Assembly: GCA_002414385.1 (NCBI GenBank)
Contig: DHZH01000005.1
Coordinates: 190,053 to 254,052 of the forward strand
DNA length: 64,000 nucleotides
Reading direction: 5' to 3'
Source: Gammaproteobacteria bacterium UBA5109
Lineage (GTDB): Bacteria > Pseudomonadota > Gammaproteobacteria > Pseudomonadales > Pseudohongiellaceae
Shown in pieces: positions 45,178 through 54,212 of this stretch. The position numbers and the translations under genes were made by a program. The notes under the pieces are model-generated. The model made no database searches and was not told where the DNA came from. It saw nothing but the letters and a program-made list of their open reading frames with translations. Position 1 is the first letter of the stretch, and every line of letters starts with the position of its first letter.

Positions 45178-47379
45178 TTATTCTGCTGCGAAGGTAAACA
45201 CGTTGCTGCGCTGCAACTCAATCATGTCCACCAGGACGTTGCCACTTTCACGCAGATAGGGGTCCAGTTCCTCATCTTCATCCTCGGCGACTTCATCCAA
45301 CCCTGGTGTGTTGATTGCAGTGACGTCTTCAACCTCATCACTGTTATCCATCTCTTCCACGCTGGCATAGGGCTCTTCACCTTTAGCAGTGCGACGGGCG
45401 TTTAAGGTCCTCAGGCGCCAGGCGTCATTTTCTGCACGCTCGGCAAGCAGGGTTTCGCGGTTCAGACTCAGGGTGTTATCTGCCCGGTTTTCCAGAGCTT
45501 TCTGAATCTGGGCATTGATATAGATAAAATCCGGATCGCCCTGCAAGCGTTGCTCGTGACGGCTGACCAGGGTCGGCAGCAGAGGCTGCAGATCGGCAAA
45601 GGGACGATAGAAAGATGTGGTTTCAATCGTATCCCAGGGCAGGGCGCTGTCCAGTGCTTCTTCACCGATTTCCTCGGAAACATCATAGATGTCAGGGAAA
45701 TCGACATCAGGCAATACGCCACGGAACTGGGTGCTTTCACCGGAAATACGGTAAAACTTGGCGCGGGTGATTTTAAGCTGACCGGAACCCATCGGAATCA
45801 GTTCCTGCACTGTGCCTTTACCAAAAGTCTGGCTTCCGAGCACGACTCCCCGCTGGTAATCCTGAATGGCACCGGCAAAAATTTCTGAGGCAGAAGCACT
45901 CAGGCGATTGACCAGCACTGCCAGCGGCCCGTCATAAACCATGCCCGGATCGGAATCACCCTGCACAATATTGTTGTTCTCGGCATCCATCACCTGGACA
46001 GTCGGACCACGGTCAATAAACAACCCGACCAGGGAATTGGCTTCACTCAAAGAGCCGCCGCCATTATTGCGTAAATCCACCACAACACCATCGACATTCT
46101 GTTCTTTGAGCTCTTCGAGAAGGTTACGCACGTCACGTGTCGTGCTGCGGTAATTCGGGTCGCGATTCTGGTAAGCCGCAAAATCTATATAGAATGTCGG
46201 CAGTTCAATCACGCCGATATTGAAGATTTCACCGTCTCGCTCAACTTCAATAATTTCGCTCTTGGCGGACTGGTTTTCCAGCTGCACCGTATCACGGGTA
46301 ATGCTGATGATGCGCTGTTCAAAGTCATTCTCGGCACTGCTGGGAATCACGTTTAAACGCACGACCGAGCCTTTTTCGCCGCGAATCAGCTGCACTACAT
46401 CATCCACACGCCAGCCGATCACGTCGACAAAGTCGCCATCACCCTGGGCAACTGCAGTAATGCGGTCATTGGGTTGCAGTTCACCGGCCAGGTCGGCAGG
46501 GCCACCTGTCACAATTGAAACCACCTCAGTGTATTCATTTTCAGTGGTCAGCACGGCACCGATACCCTGAAGCTGAAGACTCATGTTCATGTTGAAGTTT
46601 TCGGCAGCCTGGGGCAGGTAATACTGGGTATGCGGATCCACCACCATGGTCATGGTATCCATGTAGGACTGAAACACTTCGCGCTGATCATTCTTCAGTA
46701 ACTGACTTAACTGCGAACGATAGCGCTCACTCAGGTCAGCGCGGATTTCTTCCATGCTGGTTTCTTCATCTGCCAGTACCGCATTAAGCACGTTACTTTT
46801 AACCCGTTTGCGCCACAGGTCTTCCAGTTCGGCAAGCGAAGTGGGCCAGGGTTCTTCCGAGCGATCAATAATCAGACTTTCTTCTACAGTGAAATCAAAA
46901 GGAGTTTCATCCTCTTCAATGCGGCGCAGGGAATACACCATGCGTTCAATCACACGCTGGCGGTAGCGGTTATACATTTCAAACCCGGCATTAACATCGC
47001 CGGCGCGCAGCATGTCATCCAGCTCGAAGCGATACTCTTCAAATTCATCAATATCAGCCTGGGTGAAATAAATACGGGAAGGGTCCAGGCGTTCAATATA
47101 ACGGTCCAGCATCAGGCTGGAAAAGTCATCATTTACCTGGACTTCAGAATAGTGATTGCGCACCAGTTGGCTCAGGACAGCACGGGTAATCGGCGTATAT
47201 TCATCAATCGGTGTAATTGCTTCATAAATGGCATCAACATCCAGCGGGATATTTGACGCCAGATATTGTGGCGACTGCTGGGCAGACAATGGCAGTACTG
47301 CTGCCAGTCCAAGTAACAGGCCCAGTATGGAACCCGAAAGAACCGTTTTCGGTAAGGAAATCGCTTTCTTGATAATCAT
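45178..47379 (-). CDS. prc: Tail-specific periplasmic protease
   Basis: 733 residues, the large Prc/CtpA form. A signal/anchor at the N terminus is followed by a long helical domain, a PDZ domain at about 245-330 (MSLQLQGIGAVL and following) and the S41 protease domain. The Ser is in LSASASEIFAGA and the Lys in TFGKGTVQEL, giving the Ser-Lys dyad. The C-terminal DUF3340-like extension is acidic at its end. It trims peptidoglycan-associated proteins and FtsI and is controlled by NlpI-like adaptors in E. coli. AGGAAG precedes the ATG. Confidence 0.93.
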   Translation of the reverse strand: MIIKKAISLPKTVLSGSILGLLLGLAAVLPLSAQQSPQYLASNIPLDVDAIYEAITPIDEYTPITRAVLSQLVRNHYSEVQVNDDFSSLMLDRYIERLDPSRIYFTQADIDEFEEYRFELDDMLRAGDVNAGFEMYNRYRQRVIERMVYSLRRIEEDETPFDFTVEESLIIDRSEEPWPTSLAELEDLWRKRVKSNVLNAVLADEETSMEEIRADLSERYRSQLSQLLKNDQREVFQSYMDTMTMVVDPHTQYYLPQAAENFNMNMSLQLQGIGAVLTTENEYTEVVSIVTGGPADLAGELQPNDRITAVAQGDGDFVDVIGWRVDDVVQLIRGEKGSVVRLNVIPSSAENDFEQRIISITRDTVQLENQSAKSEIIEVERDGEIFNIGVIELPTFYIDFAAYQNRDPNYRSTTRDVRNLLEELKEQNVDGVVVDLRNNGGGSLSEANSLVGLFIDRGPTVQVMDAENNNIVQGDSDPGMVYDGPLAVLVNRLSASASEIFAGAIQDYQRGVVLGSQTFGKGTVQELIPMGSGQLKITRAKFYRISGESTQFRGVLPDVDFPDIYDVSEEIGEEALDSALPWDTIETTSFYRPFADLQPLLPTLVSRHEQRLQGDPDFIYINAQIQKALENRADNTLSLNRETLLAERAENDAWRLRTLNARRTAKGEEPYASVEEMDNSDEVEDVTAINTPGLDEVAEDEDEELDPYLRESGNVLVDMIELQRSNVFTFAAE

Positions 47380-47486
47380 TGTGCTTCCTGAATTATGCAG
47401 TTTTCTTGCGCTTTGGACCCAAACTTAACTTATTTATAGGGAAGTTTCATCGTTTTTCTAGGGGGAACTTTGTAAGGATTGTGAAC

Positions 47487-48701
47487 TTAATCGGGTTTTA
47501 TGCGCTTTTTTTTCGCCGAGGCATGCCTGGCGGTTAATTCCACATCAATATAACGGTCAGTGATGGCACTGGAACCATGGCCGGCATCATCCCGGACATG
47601 CTCGCGTGGGCGGTGTTTCACATCTTCTGAAATGCCGGTATGCCTGAGCCAGTGAACTGTCGCAGCCGAGAGTTGCGATGCTTCTTCGCTGAATCCATCT
47701 TCTTTCATTTTAAGCTGGGCCAGGTCAAAACATTGCTGCACGATACCGCGAATTTGCCGGGTACTGGTAATGCCGCCACGCCCACGGGCTTTATGTACCA
47801 GTGGTGTGGACTCACCGGGGGAGGGCAGCGGAGTCAGATTACGTGACTCCCGGTAGCGCTTCAGGGCAGCCAGCATATCGTCACTGACCGAGACCTGACG
47901 TTCCTTGTTGCCTTTGCCTACCGTGCGAAACCACCAGTTGCCTTCCAGGTCGCGCTCAAAGTCCCCCATGCTGGGACGCCAGCGCTCGGTTTCCACCAGC
48001 TCCGAGATACGCAGATACATCGCAAACAGGGCCTGCAGAATAAACAGGGTGCGTTCATGCTGATCGGGCTGGCTTGCCGCCAGTTTTTCTGCCGCGTCCA
48101 GAACATAGGACCATTGCAGCTCGGATAAGCGCCGGATTGGCTTCTGGCTCTGGGTTTTGCGCAGGAATTTGCTCTTTTGTCGTATCTGCGCCACCGGATT
48201 ACGGTCGATGTATTCTTCCTGAATCAGGTAGTTATAAAAACTGCTCAGGACCGCAAAGATTGACTGGGTGCCGCTTTGCGAGAGGGAATAGGGCACCTCC
48301 GGCTTTTGCAGCACATATGGGCGCCAGAAGGGATTGACCTCCCTGGCCCCCTGTTTTTCCACAAACCGCGATACATTCCGGTCTCCAATCCAGGCTTTGG
48401 GGGGCTGATGGGCAAATTCCACATAACTTTCGATATCCTCGCGACGGATATCGCGCAGGGATTTTTCCGCTACCAGCCAGCTCCAGTGCAGAAAATGCTC
48501 AATTTCACGGCGATAGGTCGAAAAAGTATCCGGTGAACCACGATAGGAATACAGAAACTCACTGGCATGCTGATAATCTTCCAGCGCGCCTTCAGGCTCG
48601 TTTTCCAGTAAATGCCTGATGGATTTCACCGGATGCCGGTAAGGGTTTGGCATCTCGGAGAGAGTATCAAAGAAGGGTACAGGGATTTTTCGAATTGACA
48701 T
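47487..48701 (-). CDS. Tyrosine recombinase, not XerC/XerD-like
   Basis: 404 residues, about 100 longer than XerC or XerD. Catalytic residues are Arg in YLRISELVETERW, His-x-x-Arg in HWLRHTGISED, and Tyr in SAITDRYIDVEL. The N-terminal SAM-like domain spans about 30-160. It has no other mobile gene directly beside it. The region just upstream of its start (48783) carries ATTTCCGGTAAT, the same 12-mer as at both ends of the filamentous prophage 1.6 kb away. It is a candidate for the enzyme acting on these sites, which is inference. Confidence 0.85.
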   Translation of the reverse strand: MSIRKIPVPFFDTLSEMPNPYRHPVKSIRHLLENEPEGALEDYQHASEFLYSYRGSPDTFSTYRREIEHFLHWSWLVAEKSLRDIRREDIESYVEFAHQPPKAWIGDRNVSRFVEKQGAREVNPFWRPYVLQKPEVPYSLSQSGTQSIFAVLSSFYNYLIQEEYIDRNPVAQIRQKSKFLRKTQSQKPIRRLSELQWSYVLDAAEKLAASQPDQHERTLFILQALFAMYLRISELVETERWRPSMGDFERDLEGNWWFRTVGKGNKERQVSVSDDMLAALKRYRESRNLTPLPSPGESTPLVHKARGRGGITSTRQIRGIVQQCFDLAQLKMKEDGFSEEASQLSAATVHWLRHTGISEDVKHRPREHVRDDAGHGSSAITDRYIDVELTARHASAKKKRIKPD

Positions 48702-48782
48702 TAAGTTTAAATCTTAAGGCTTTATTTAATAAAGAATTAATTATCCATAACAAGATGTAATCTTATTCCTTGCCATTGTACT

Positions 48783-48794
48783 ATTTCCGGTAAT
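48783..48794 (+). repeat. Third copy of the prophage-end 12-mer
   Basis: ATTTCCGGTAAT, identical to the outer arm at 50384 and to 55682. The sequence after it does not contain the palindromic second arm, so this is at most a half-site or decayed site. It lies 81 bases upstream of the tyrosine recombinase start. Confidence 0.55.
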
Positions 48795-48886
48795 TAATGT
48801 CCGCATATATATAAATAATTGCCTGTTACTTCAATTAAGGAAAAATTGGGATAAGATGGAAGCTTACCGCCTGACAGGGAATTCAG

Positions 48887-50260
48887 ATGAACAATAACAA
48901 GAAAACACTGACAGCCATCCTGGCGCCTTGCCTGATAATCAACGCCTGCAGCTCAATACAGACCACCCCTGATTACACTTTCACCCTGGCAGTAATCCCC
49001 GACACCCAGAACATGACGGACTTTACCCGCCAGAGAGATCAGGGATTTGCCCTCGACAGCAGTGAAATTTTTCTCGACCAGATGCGGCATATTGCCTCAA
49101 AAGCCGAGTCACAGGGCGGAGAGATAGCTTTTGTCGCTTCGGTTGGCGATGTCTGGCAGCACCAGACCACCAATTATGACGAAGATCACTATCGACGCGG
49201 CCTGACAGCCATTGAAAACCCCCATCTGGCCGGTAATCTGGATACTCATGAAGAGGTATTCAGCTTCGAAATACCAACTGCAGCGGCAGGTTATGAATAT
49301 ATCAGCGAGGCCGGTATCCCGTTTGGCGTTGCGCCTGGCAATCATGATTATGACGCAATCTGGGCACTCGCGGCCTTTCCACCAAATCTGGACAAGCCCG
49401 AGGATGAACTGGAGCTTAGCACCGAAGATCTTGGCAACCTGCATGTTGCCGGGCTGGCTAATTTTCGCAGTGTATTCGGCAGCGATTCCGACTTTTTCCG
49501 GGATAAAGACTGGTATATCTCTGCCTATAACGGTGGCGATAACAGCGCCCAGTTGTTTAGCGCAGGCGGTTACACCTTTTTACATATCACCCTGGAAATG
49601 CAGGCCGGGCCTCCCATGTTAGCCTGGGCCCAGCAAGTGATTGACGCCAATCCCGGTTTACCGACCATCGTTACCACTCACGATTACATGAACGCCCAGG
49701 GAGAACGCGTACACAGCCCTATTCAGAACCTCGCCATTGCTGATCCGCAACAAAATGGCAGTTCCCAGGCGCTGTGGGACAATTTTTTAAGCAAAAATGA
49801 TCAGATATTCATGCTGTTGTGCGGTCATCAGCTCGGTCAGGCACTGCGTGTGGACGAAAATGATTACGGCAACCTGGTTTACCAGATTCTGGCGGATTAC
49901 CAGGAAAGGGGGCAGGCGGGCGTTGATGCTGGGCAAGCCCTGCGTGAAAACGGCCTGACCTGGGGTATTGGCGATGGCTGGTATCGTGAGCTGGACTTCG
50001 ATTTATCCGGTGATGCAGCCCTGGTTCACGTCAAAACCTATTCAAGCCATTACGGGGCATATTCTTCAAATCTGCAGAGCTATCCAGACTGGTATAAAGA
50101 GCAGGAGAATCCTGAACTCACTGATGCGCAATTCTACGCTGCAGATGAATACACCATCATCATGGGTGACTTCTTCGAACGCTTTGGTGAACCACAGCTT
50201 CAAGGGTTTTCCTTTTCCAACCCACGCTTCCAGCCAACCATCGGAATAGGTCTCGATTAG
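48887..50260 (+). CDS. Metallophosphoesterase lipoprotein
   Basis: 457 residues with a lipobox (IINAC) after a short signal, so an exported lipoprotein. The calcineurin-like phosphoesterase core shows VIPDTQNMTD, SVGDVWQHQ, GVAPGNHDYD, TTHDYMN and LLCGHQLGQ, which supply the two-metal ligands. Substrate unknown. AGGGA lies before the ATG. The gene sits between two copies of the ATTTCCGGTAAT sequence (48783 and 50384), so it may have been mobile with the same recombination system. Confidence 0.82.
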   Translation: MNNNKKTLTAILAPCLIINACSSIQTTPDYTFTLAVIPDTQNMTDFTRQRDQGFALDSSEIFLDQMRHIASKAESQGGEIAFVASVGDVWQHQTTNYDEDHYRRGLTAIENPHLAGNLDTHEEVFSFEIPTAAAGYEYISEAGIPFGVAPGNHDYDAIWALAAFPPNLDKPEDELELSTEDLGNLHVAGLANFRSVFGSDSDFFRDKDWYISAYNGGDNSAQLFSAGGYTFLHITLEMQAGPPMLAWAQQVIDANPGLPTIVTTHDYMNAQGERVHSPIQNLAIADPQQNGSSQALWDNFLSKNDQIFMLLCGHQLGQALRVDENDYGNLVYQILADYQERGQAGVDAGQALRENGLTWGIGDGWYRELDFDLSGDAALVHVKTYSSHYGAYSSNLQSYPDWYKEQENPELTDAQFYAADEYTIIMGDFFERFGEPQLQGFSFSNPRFQPTIGIGLD

Positions 50261-50381
50261 ACCGTATTCAATCTAAACTGCCCATTCTTACTCTTAATAT
50301 TATTTTTAAGAGATGTATGTAACTTATTATTTATTAATAATTTACTGTAAATACCAGAAAGGAGTTATACTGGCTAATCTC

Positions 50382-50684
50382 TTATTTCCGGTAATCTTTA
50401 TTATTGGTACGCAATACTTGTTTACTAGCCGATAGCGCATCTTCCCATATCTTAGAATGCCTGCTGTTTTTGTCCTTTATGGTTTCTCTTGCCAGAATTA
50501 CGAGGGCAGGGTGGACACCCAGCTCTCTGGCAACAATTATGCACTGTTCGTCCGTGGCGTATCCTCGCTTTTTAGCACGGCTTATTTCCTGTTTTCTAAG
50601 CCCCAGATACTCAGCTAGTTCTCCTTCCGTGGAAAAGCCCTTCAATACCTTCAGATCGTTTAAATACGTCTCAAAAGCGTTCAT
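50382..50684 (-). CDS. Inovirus HTH regulator (DUF3693-like)
   Basis: ATG at 50684 is preferred over 50696, because GAGAGG lies just before it; 100 residues. The N-terminal half is a lambda-repressor-like helix-turn-helix (STEGELAEYLGLRKQEISRAKKRG) followed by DEQCIIVARELGVHPALVIL, as in DUF3693 proteins of filamentous phages. It points away from the structural genes and probably represses the Rep promoter through the palindrome at 50708. Its 3' end is encoded by the attachment repeat, so excision would keep it intact only if the phage carries the same bases. Confidence 0.75.
   Translation of the reverse strand: MNAFETYLNDLKVLKGFSTEGELAEYLGLRKQEISRAKKRGYATDEQCIIVARELGVHPALVILARETIKDKNSRHSKIWEDALSASKQVLRTNNKDYRK
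50384..50411 (+). repeat. Prophage left attachment site
   Basis: 11-base arm ATTTCCGGTAA, 6-base centre TCTTTA, then the diverged arm TTATTGGTACG. The first 20 bases equal those of the right site. By recombination logic the outer left arm is bacterial and the right arm is phage-derived. It overlaps the last codons of the regulator gene. Confidence 0.7.
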
Positions 50685-50707
50685 ATGGCCTCTCATTACG
50701 CTATTTT

Positions 50708-50739
50708 TGTTGACAACAGTATAAACTCTATTTTATTGT
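50708..50739 (+). promoter_or_regulatory. Rep promoter with overlapping operator
   Basis: TTGACA at 50710-50715 and TATTGT at 50734-50739 (18-base spacing) fit a sigma-70 promoter reading toward rep. The 11-base palindrome TGTTGACAACA (50708-50718) covers the -35 element and is a good operator for the divergent HTH regulator. Confidence 0.5.
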
Positions 50740-50829
50740 ACGCGAAACTTGTTTACAGGCAGGTTTTTTAATGCGAAGGGCGAAGCCCTGAGCCTAGACT
50801 TGTACTACCAACACTTAAGAGACTAAAAA

Positions 50830-51657
50830 TTGGAAATATCTAACTCTCAAGCTGCCCCAAGTCCAGAAAGCCCGCATCCACTGATCACTGAGGGTCGCCA
50901 AGATGGCAACTGCTGGTATGTCAAAACGACCAAATATCAGAAAGACATGGAATTAGTTGCAATAAAACTCGATTCCGAAGATCGACTAAGAAGGGGAGGT
51001 GGCTCAGCCCGCAAAAATTCATCTAAAACCCAGATGGACGATAAAACTATCAAAAAGTCACAGCAACGATCAAAACGCACAATAAAACAGCGCTGCCTGC
51101 AAGCTGAGTTCGACAGGATTCTCACTTTAACTTTCAAATTCAATTTACAGGACATAGACGAGGCTTGGAGAGTTTTTAAGTACTTCATCAAATTGATGAA
51201 AAAACGCTATCCAAATTTCACATACTTAGTGGTTCCCGAGTACCAGAAGCGAGGAGCCGTTCACTTCCACATTGCAATCAAGGGATATATCTATCATGGC
51301 ACTGTACGCAGAATATGGAGACGAGCTGCTGGTACTTATGGAGGGAATGTTGACATCACCAACCCTAAGAATTACGGGCGTTTTAACACTAATAAAAGGC
51401 GCTACAGTTGGCGATCTAGTGACATTGCGAACTACCTTTCGAAGTACCTCACAAAAGACGAAACAGTTGAATTTAACCGTCGAAGATATGCATCCGGAGG
51501 AGTTTTCACAGCTCCTACAATTATTCGAGGATTTATTGCCCGAGGATTTCCGATGCACCGTCTTGCCCGAGATGTATTTAGCAAATTCCGGCATTCAATA
51601 AATTTTGAATGGGAATCAGAAGAGGGGTTCTTCCCCATCCATTACTACTCAACCTAA
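50830..51657 (+). CDS. Inovirus rolling-circle replication initiator
   Basis: 275 residues from a TTG; an internal ATG at 50947 is the alternative. The HUH motif is AVHFHIAIKG and the Tyr motif DIANYLSKYLTKD, the G2P/ORF2-type replication-associated layout. LTLTFKFN supplies the first conserved strand. It nicks the double-stranded form to make single-stranded genomes. The N-terminal 60 residues are low-complexity and basic. Not related to the P2 GpA-type protein at 2151 beyond the HUH superfamily. Confidence 0.88.
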   Translation: MEISNSQAAPSPESPHPLITEGRQDGNCWYVKTTKYQKDMELVAIKLDSEDRLRRGGGSARKNSSKTQMDDKTIKKSQQRSKRTIKQRCLQAEFDRILTLTFKFNLQDIDEAWRVFKYFIKLMKKRYPNFTYLVVPEYQKRGAVHFHIAIKGYIYHGTVRRIWRRAAGTYGGNVDITNPKNYGRFNTNKRRYSWRSSDIANYLSKYLTKDETVEFNRRRYASGGVFTAPTIIRGFIARGFPMHRLARDVFSKFRHSINFEWESEEGFFPIHYYST

Positions 51658-51669
51658 AGGAAAAAAACT

Positions 51670-51984
51670 ATGCAGCAAGGTATTAACGTTGTAGGTAACT
51701 TCGCCGGTCTGAAAGATGAGATCAGAAATTATGATGGTAAACAGTCACGATCAGTCAAGGCTGCCGTGTTCATTCCAGTGATCGACGGGTACCAGGGTGA
51801 AACTGACAAGTTCGAATTGTCCATTCCAAAGTCAGAACAAGAGGGCGATGTACACAAGTCCTTAAAGTCGATTGAAGTCGGTTCTCCTGTACAGATTTTC
51901 TTTCGTAAGGAAGTGTACAAAATCGAAGGCCGCACAATTACCAGCTATCACCCGACAGCTGTCAAAGTTCCGGCAAAGAATTAG
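51670..51984 (+). CDS. Candidate single-stranded-DNA-binding protein (pV analogue)
   Basis: 104 residues between rep and the coat gene, the position of gene V in filamentous phages. The protein is small, mostly beta-strand (VKAAVFIPVIDGYQ, GSPVQIFFRKEVYKI, TITSYHPTAVKV) and carries Lys/Arg patches with aromatic residues, as expected for an OB-type ssDNA binder. No family could be named from sequence alone, so the role is positional. GGAAAAAAACT precedes the ATG. Confidence 0.55.
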   Translation: MQQGINVVGNFAGLKDEIRNYDGKQSRSVKAAVFIPVIDGYQGETDKFELSIPKSEQEGDVHKSLKSIEVGSPVQIFFRKEVYKIEGRTITSYHPTAVKVPAKN

Positions 51985-52051
51985 CGAAAGCTAATAGGGC
52001 GTTCCCTGTCTCCTAAGACAAAGTGCGGGGTACAACAAATCGGAGAATATC

Positions 52052-52189
52052 ATGGTCGATTTTACTACTATCACCACTGACTTCGCTTCCGTAGTGACTG
52101 ACATCGGCACTGCCGGTGCTCTGGTTGCTGGCGTCATCCTGACTACTCTCGGCTTCCGAGTTGTATTCCGTATGATCAGACGGGCGTAA
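52052..52189 (+). CDS. Major coat protein, 45 residues, no signal peptide
   Basis: ATG at 52052 with GGAG 6 bases before it, TAA at 52187-52189. The product has an acidic N terminus (MVDFTTITTDFASVVTD), one hydrophobic helix (AGALVAGVILTTLGF) and a basic C terminus (RVVFRMIRRA). This is the pVIII layout. There is no cleavable leader, as in the 44-residue coat of Pf3, which inserts through YidC. A strong terminator follows directly, giving the high-level coat transcript usual in these phages. Confidence 0.88.
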   Translation: MVDFTTITTDFASVVTDIGTAGALVAGVILTTLGFRVVFRMIRRA

Positions 52190-52193
52190 CCGG

Positions 52194-52220
52194 AATGGGG
52201 CTGGAAACAGCCCCATTTTT
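52194..52220 (+). terminator. Intrinsic terminator after the coat gene
   Basis: GGGGCTG paired with CAGCCCC over a GAAA tetraloop, extended by AAT/ATT pairs and followed by a run of five T. It lies 5 bases after the coat stop codon. Confidence 0.92.
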
Positions 52221-52223
52221 ACT

Positions 52224-52640
52224 ATGGCAACTAAAATTCAATATAAAAATATCTGCTTTCTAAACATTGCCCAATGGAATGAATACGGCAAGGGTATGAT
52301 CGTAGACGAATTAAGAACTAAGGATAATCTTTATCTATCAGAAATATCTGATATGTCGTGGTCATCAGGAACAGCAGGAACAGCAGCCAAAGTACATGTT
52401 ACATGGCGCAGCATAATCGACAACACAAGTTATACAAGTCGATGGACACAGGCAGGAGTCTGGTCTGATTCATGCGAACCAAATTTCGTAGCTGAGGATT
52501 ACTTCACATTGTCAAATAGCGTAGACCTTGGTCTGGATTTAACACTCGAAGAAACCGGCATATTAATGGGGCTAATCCTAAGCTGTTACATTGTCGCTTT
52601 CGCTTTCCGTCAAACTATCAGGATGTTCAGGCAGTCATGA
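52224..52640 (+). CDS. Inovirus virion-associated candidate with C-terminal anchor
   Basis: 138 residues. The C-terminal helix (GILMGLILSCYIVAFAF) with a short basic tail fits membrane insertion before assembly. The N-terminal hundred residues are polar and aromatic and have no motif I recognise. The start lies 4 bases after the coat terminator and lacks a good ribosome-binding site. It could be a minor coat protein or an adsorption-related protein; its place directly behind the coat gene supports a virion role. Confidence 0.55.
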   Translation: MATKIQYKNICFLNIAQWNEYGKGMIVDELRTKDNLYLSEISDMSWSSGTAGTAAKVHVTWRSIIDNTSYTSRWTQAGVWSDSCEPNFVAEDYFTLSNSVDLGLDLTLEETGILMGLILSCYIVAFAFRQTIRMFRQS

Positions 52641-52714
52641 CACTAGAAACTTTCTGTTGCATCATCATTTTAATGGTCTGGATAAAATGTCTAGAATATA
52701 TTTTTCACTCATAG
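52637..52714 (+). CDS. 25-residue hydrophobic peptide, possible pVII/pIX analogue
   Basis: ATG at 52637 overlaps the previous stop codon as ATGA, so it can be translated by coupling. The product (MTLETFCCIIILMVWIKCL and six more residues) is a single short membrane helix with a polar start, like the tiny end proteins of filamentous virions. It overlaps the start of the next gene by 28 bases. Size makes chance occurrence possible. Confidence 0.35.
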   Translation: MTLETFCCIIILMVWIKCLEYIFHS

Positions 52715-54021
52715 CCTTTACGCTATTTTTTTCAGCTCCTGCGTTATCTCAGTCAGATATAACACTTTCAGCAGGAAGGGTAATTCAGCAAGCAAAACAC
52801 TCTGACGGTGTTTGGAATCTCGTACAGTTCCAAGCTACAGATCGAACAACAGGCGCCCGATTTACTGTAAATCGCTCAGTAAAAATACCAAAGGCATCAC
52901 TCGGCACACTGGCAAAAGGCCGGATGTTTTCCCCACTGGGTTTGGGTTTCACAGCAGCAATGCTTGCATATGATTATTACGTCGATTCAGAAGATGAGGA
53001 GGTCTACCCCTACGACCCAGCGTTATTAGAGCAGACTATGCCAGTTGGTGCCGTTAATTTAAGACTTAATGCTGGCTATGGTTGGTCATGCCCGGGTTAC
53101 GGTACAGGTTCAAATATTCCATTCCCAAGTGTAGGTCATGCACTACAGTTCATAATCGATCAATGTTCAGCGAGCAATATTTTTGAAGAGCCAGAGCATA
53201 TTTTTAACCCAGATGCACAATGTGGCCCTACAGGTTCTAGCGACTACAACAACGTTCAGTCATGGTGGGGCGGCACATCAAATTATTGTGGTAACCCTGC
53301 TCGCATGATGACCATGGGAATGCAGACAGGTGAATCAACAATTCCCATACCAATAACTGAAAATAACTACAATACTTGGGTAACTGAAATTAATGGCCCT
53401 GACGCTTTAACAGCAGAGGAAATATCAGACGCTATAATGGATCACCCCAACTGGGACAAGCTCACAGAGGCTCTCCTTTACGACGAGGAATTAGGCCAGC
53501 TCGATAGAAATATTGCTCAAATATCCTCAATGATTTCAGATCTGATAAATGACCTTGAAAATTATATCAATGACGACCCAGCCGACCCGCCTATTGATGA
53601 AAACGACACAGATGTTGACAGCATTCAAGATGGTGATGCAACTGACGTTCAGCAGCCGCCAAGGGAAACAGCTCAGGAATTAGCTGATACAGTTGAAGCA
53701 ACAAATGAACAGCTAGAAGCAGAGGCAAACCCAAACGCAGACGGCCAATGTGATTTATATCCAGATACATTGGGTTGTCTTGATGTTGGTGACGATTTCA
53801 CAGAAACAGAACTTGATAATTATGATGTTCCTTTTGACATGACACCCGTCACGCTTGCATCAGGTGGCGCTTGTCCAAGCGATGTAGATTTCGATTTAAA
53901 CATCGGCAACTATTCATTTTCATATCAACCAACTTGTAACGCTCTAGAAGATTTCAAGCCAGTAGTACTACTGGTATTTTCCTTCCTTTCGCTACTTGTT
54001 GTATCAACGGTGAGAGTATGA
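52687..54021 (+). CDS. Attachment protein candidate (pIII analogue)
   Basis: 444 residues from the ATG at 52687, where a signal peptide (IYFSLIAFTLFFSAPALSQ) begins; an earlier in-frame start would bury it. A long extracellular part contains eight or more cysteines in pairs (CSASNIF, CGPTGS, CGNPAR, CDLYPDTLGC), an acidic Asp-rich linker at about residues 290-370, and a C-terminal anchor (PVVLLVFSFLSLLVVS). That is the pIII pattern of N-terminal domains, flexible linker and membrane anchor. The receptor is unknown. The start of the following gene overlaps its stop by 4 bases. Confidence 0.72.
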   Translation: MSRIYFSLIAFTLFFSAPALSQSDITLSAGRVIQQAKHSDGVWNLVQFQATDRTTGARFTVNRSVKIPKASLGTLAKGRMFSPLGLGFTAAMLAYDYYVDSEDEEVYPYDPALLEQTMPVGAVNLRLNAGYGWSCPGYGTGSNIPFPSVGHALQFIIDQCSASNIFEEPEHIFNPDAQCGPTGSSDYNNVQSWWGGTSNYCGNPARMMTMGMQTGESTIPIPITENNYNTWVTEINGPDALTAEEISDAIMDHPNWDKLTEALLYDEELGQLDRNIAQISSMISDLINDLENYINDDPADPPIDENDTDVDSIQDGDATDVQQPPRETAQELADTVEATNEQLEAEANPNADGQCDLYPDTLGCLDVGDDFTETELDNYDVPFDMTPVTLASGGACPSDVDFDLNIGNYSFSYQPTCNALEDFKPVVLLVFSFLSLLVVSTVRV

Positions 54022-54212
54022 CCACAAATAATTCAAGTAATCCAATGCAGGCTAAAATATGGGTTCTTTTTGACGATACGAATCATGCCGATGCTTATTC
54101 ATATAATCAGATAACCCCTGCTGAAACAGAATATGTCAAAGTCATGACCATCGAAGATTATTTATATTTTCATGGTTTGCTGCCTCGGAGATTTATAGAT
54201 GAGTCTAATTAG
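54018..54212 (+). CDS. Short unknown inovirus protein, 64 residues
   Basis: Starts at ATGA overlapping the pIII-like stop and overlaps the start of the next gene by 14 bases, so it belongs to the same tightly packed operon. The sequence is polar with no membrane helix and no known motif. Possible small regulator or assembly factor; not assigned. Confidence 0.5.
   Translation: MTTNNSSNPMQAKIWVLFDDTNHADAYSYNQITPAETEYVKVMTIEDYLYFHGLLPRRFIDESN

Noticed and set aside
47487..48701. XerC or XerD
   Set aside because: The protein is about 100 residues longer and its motifs and neighbours do not match xerC or xerD loci.
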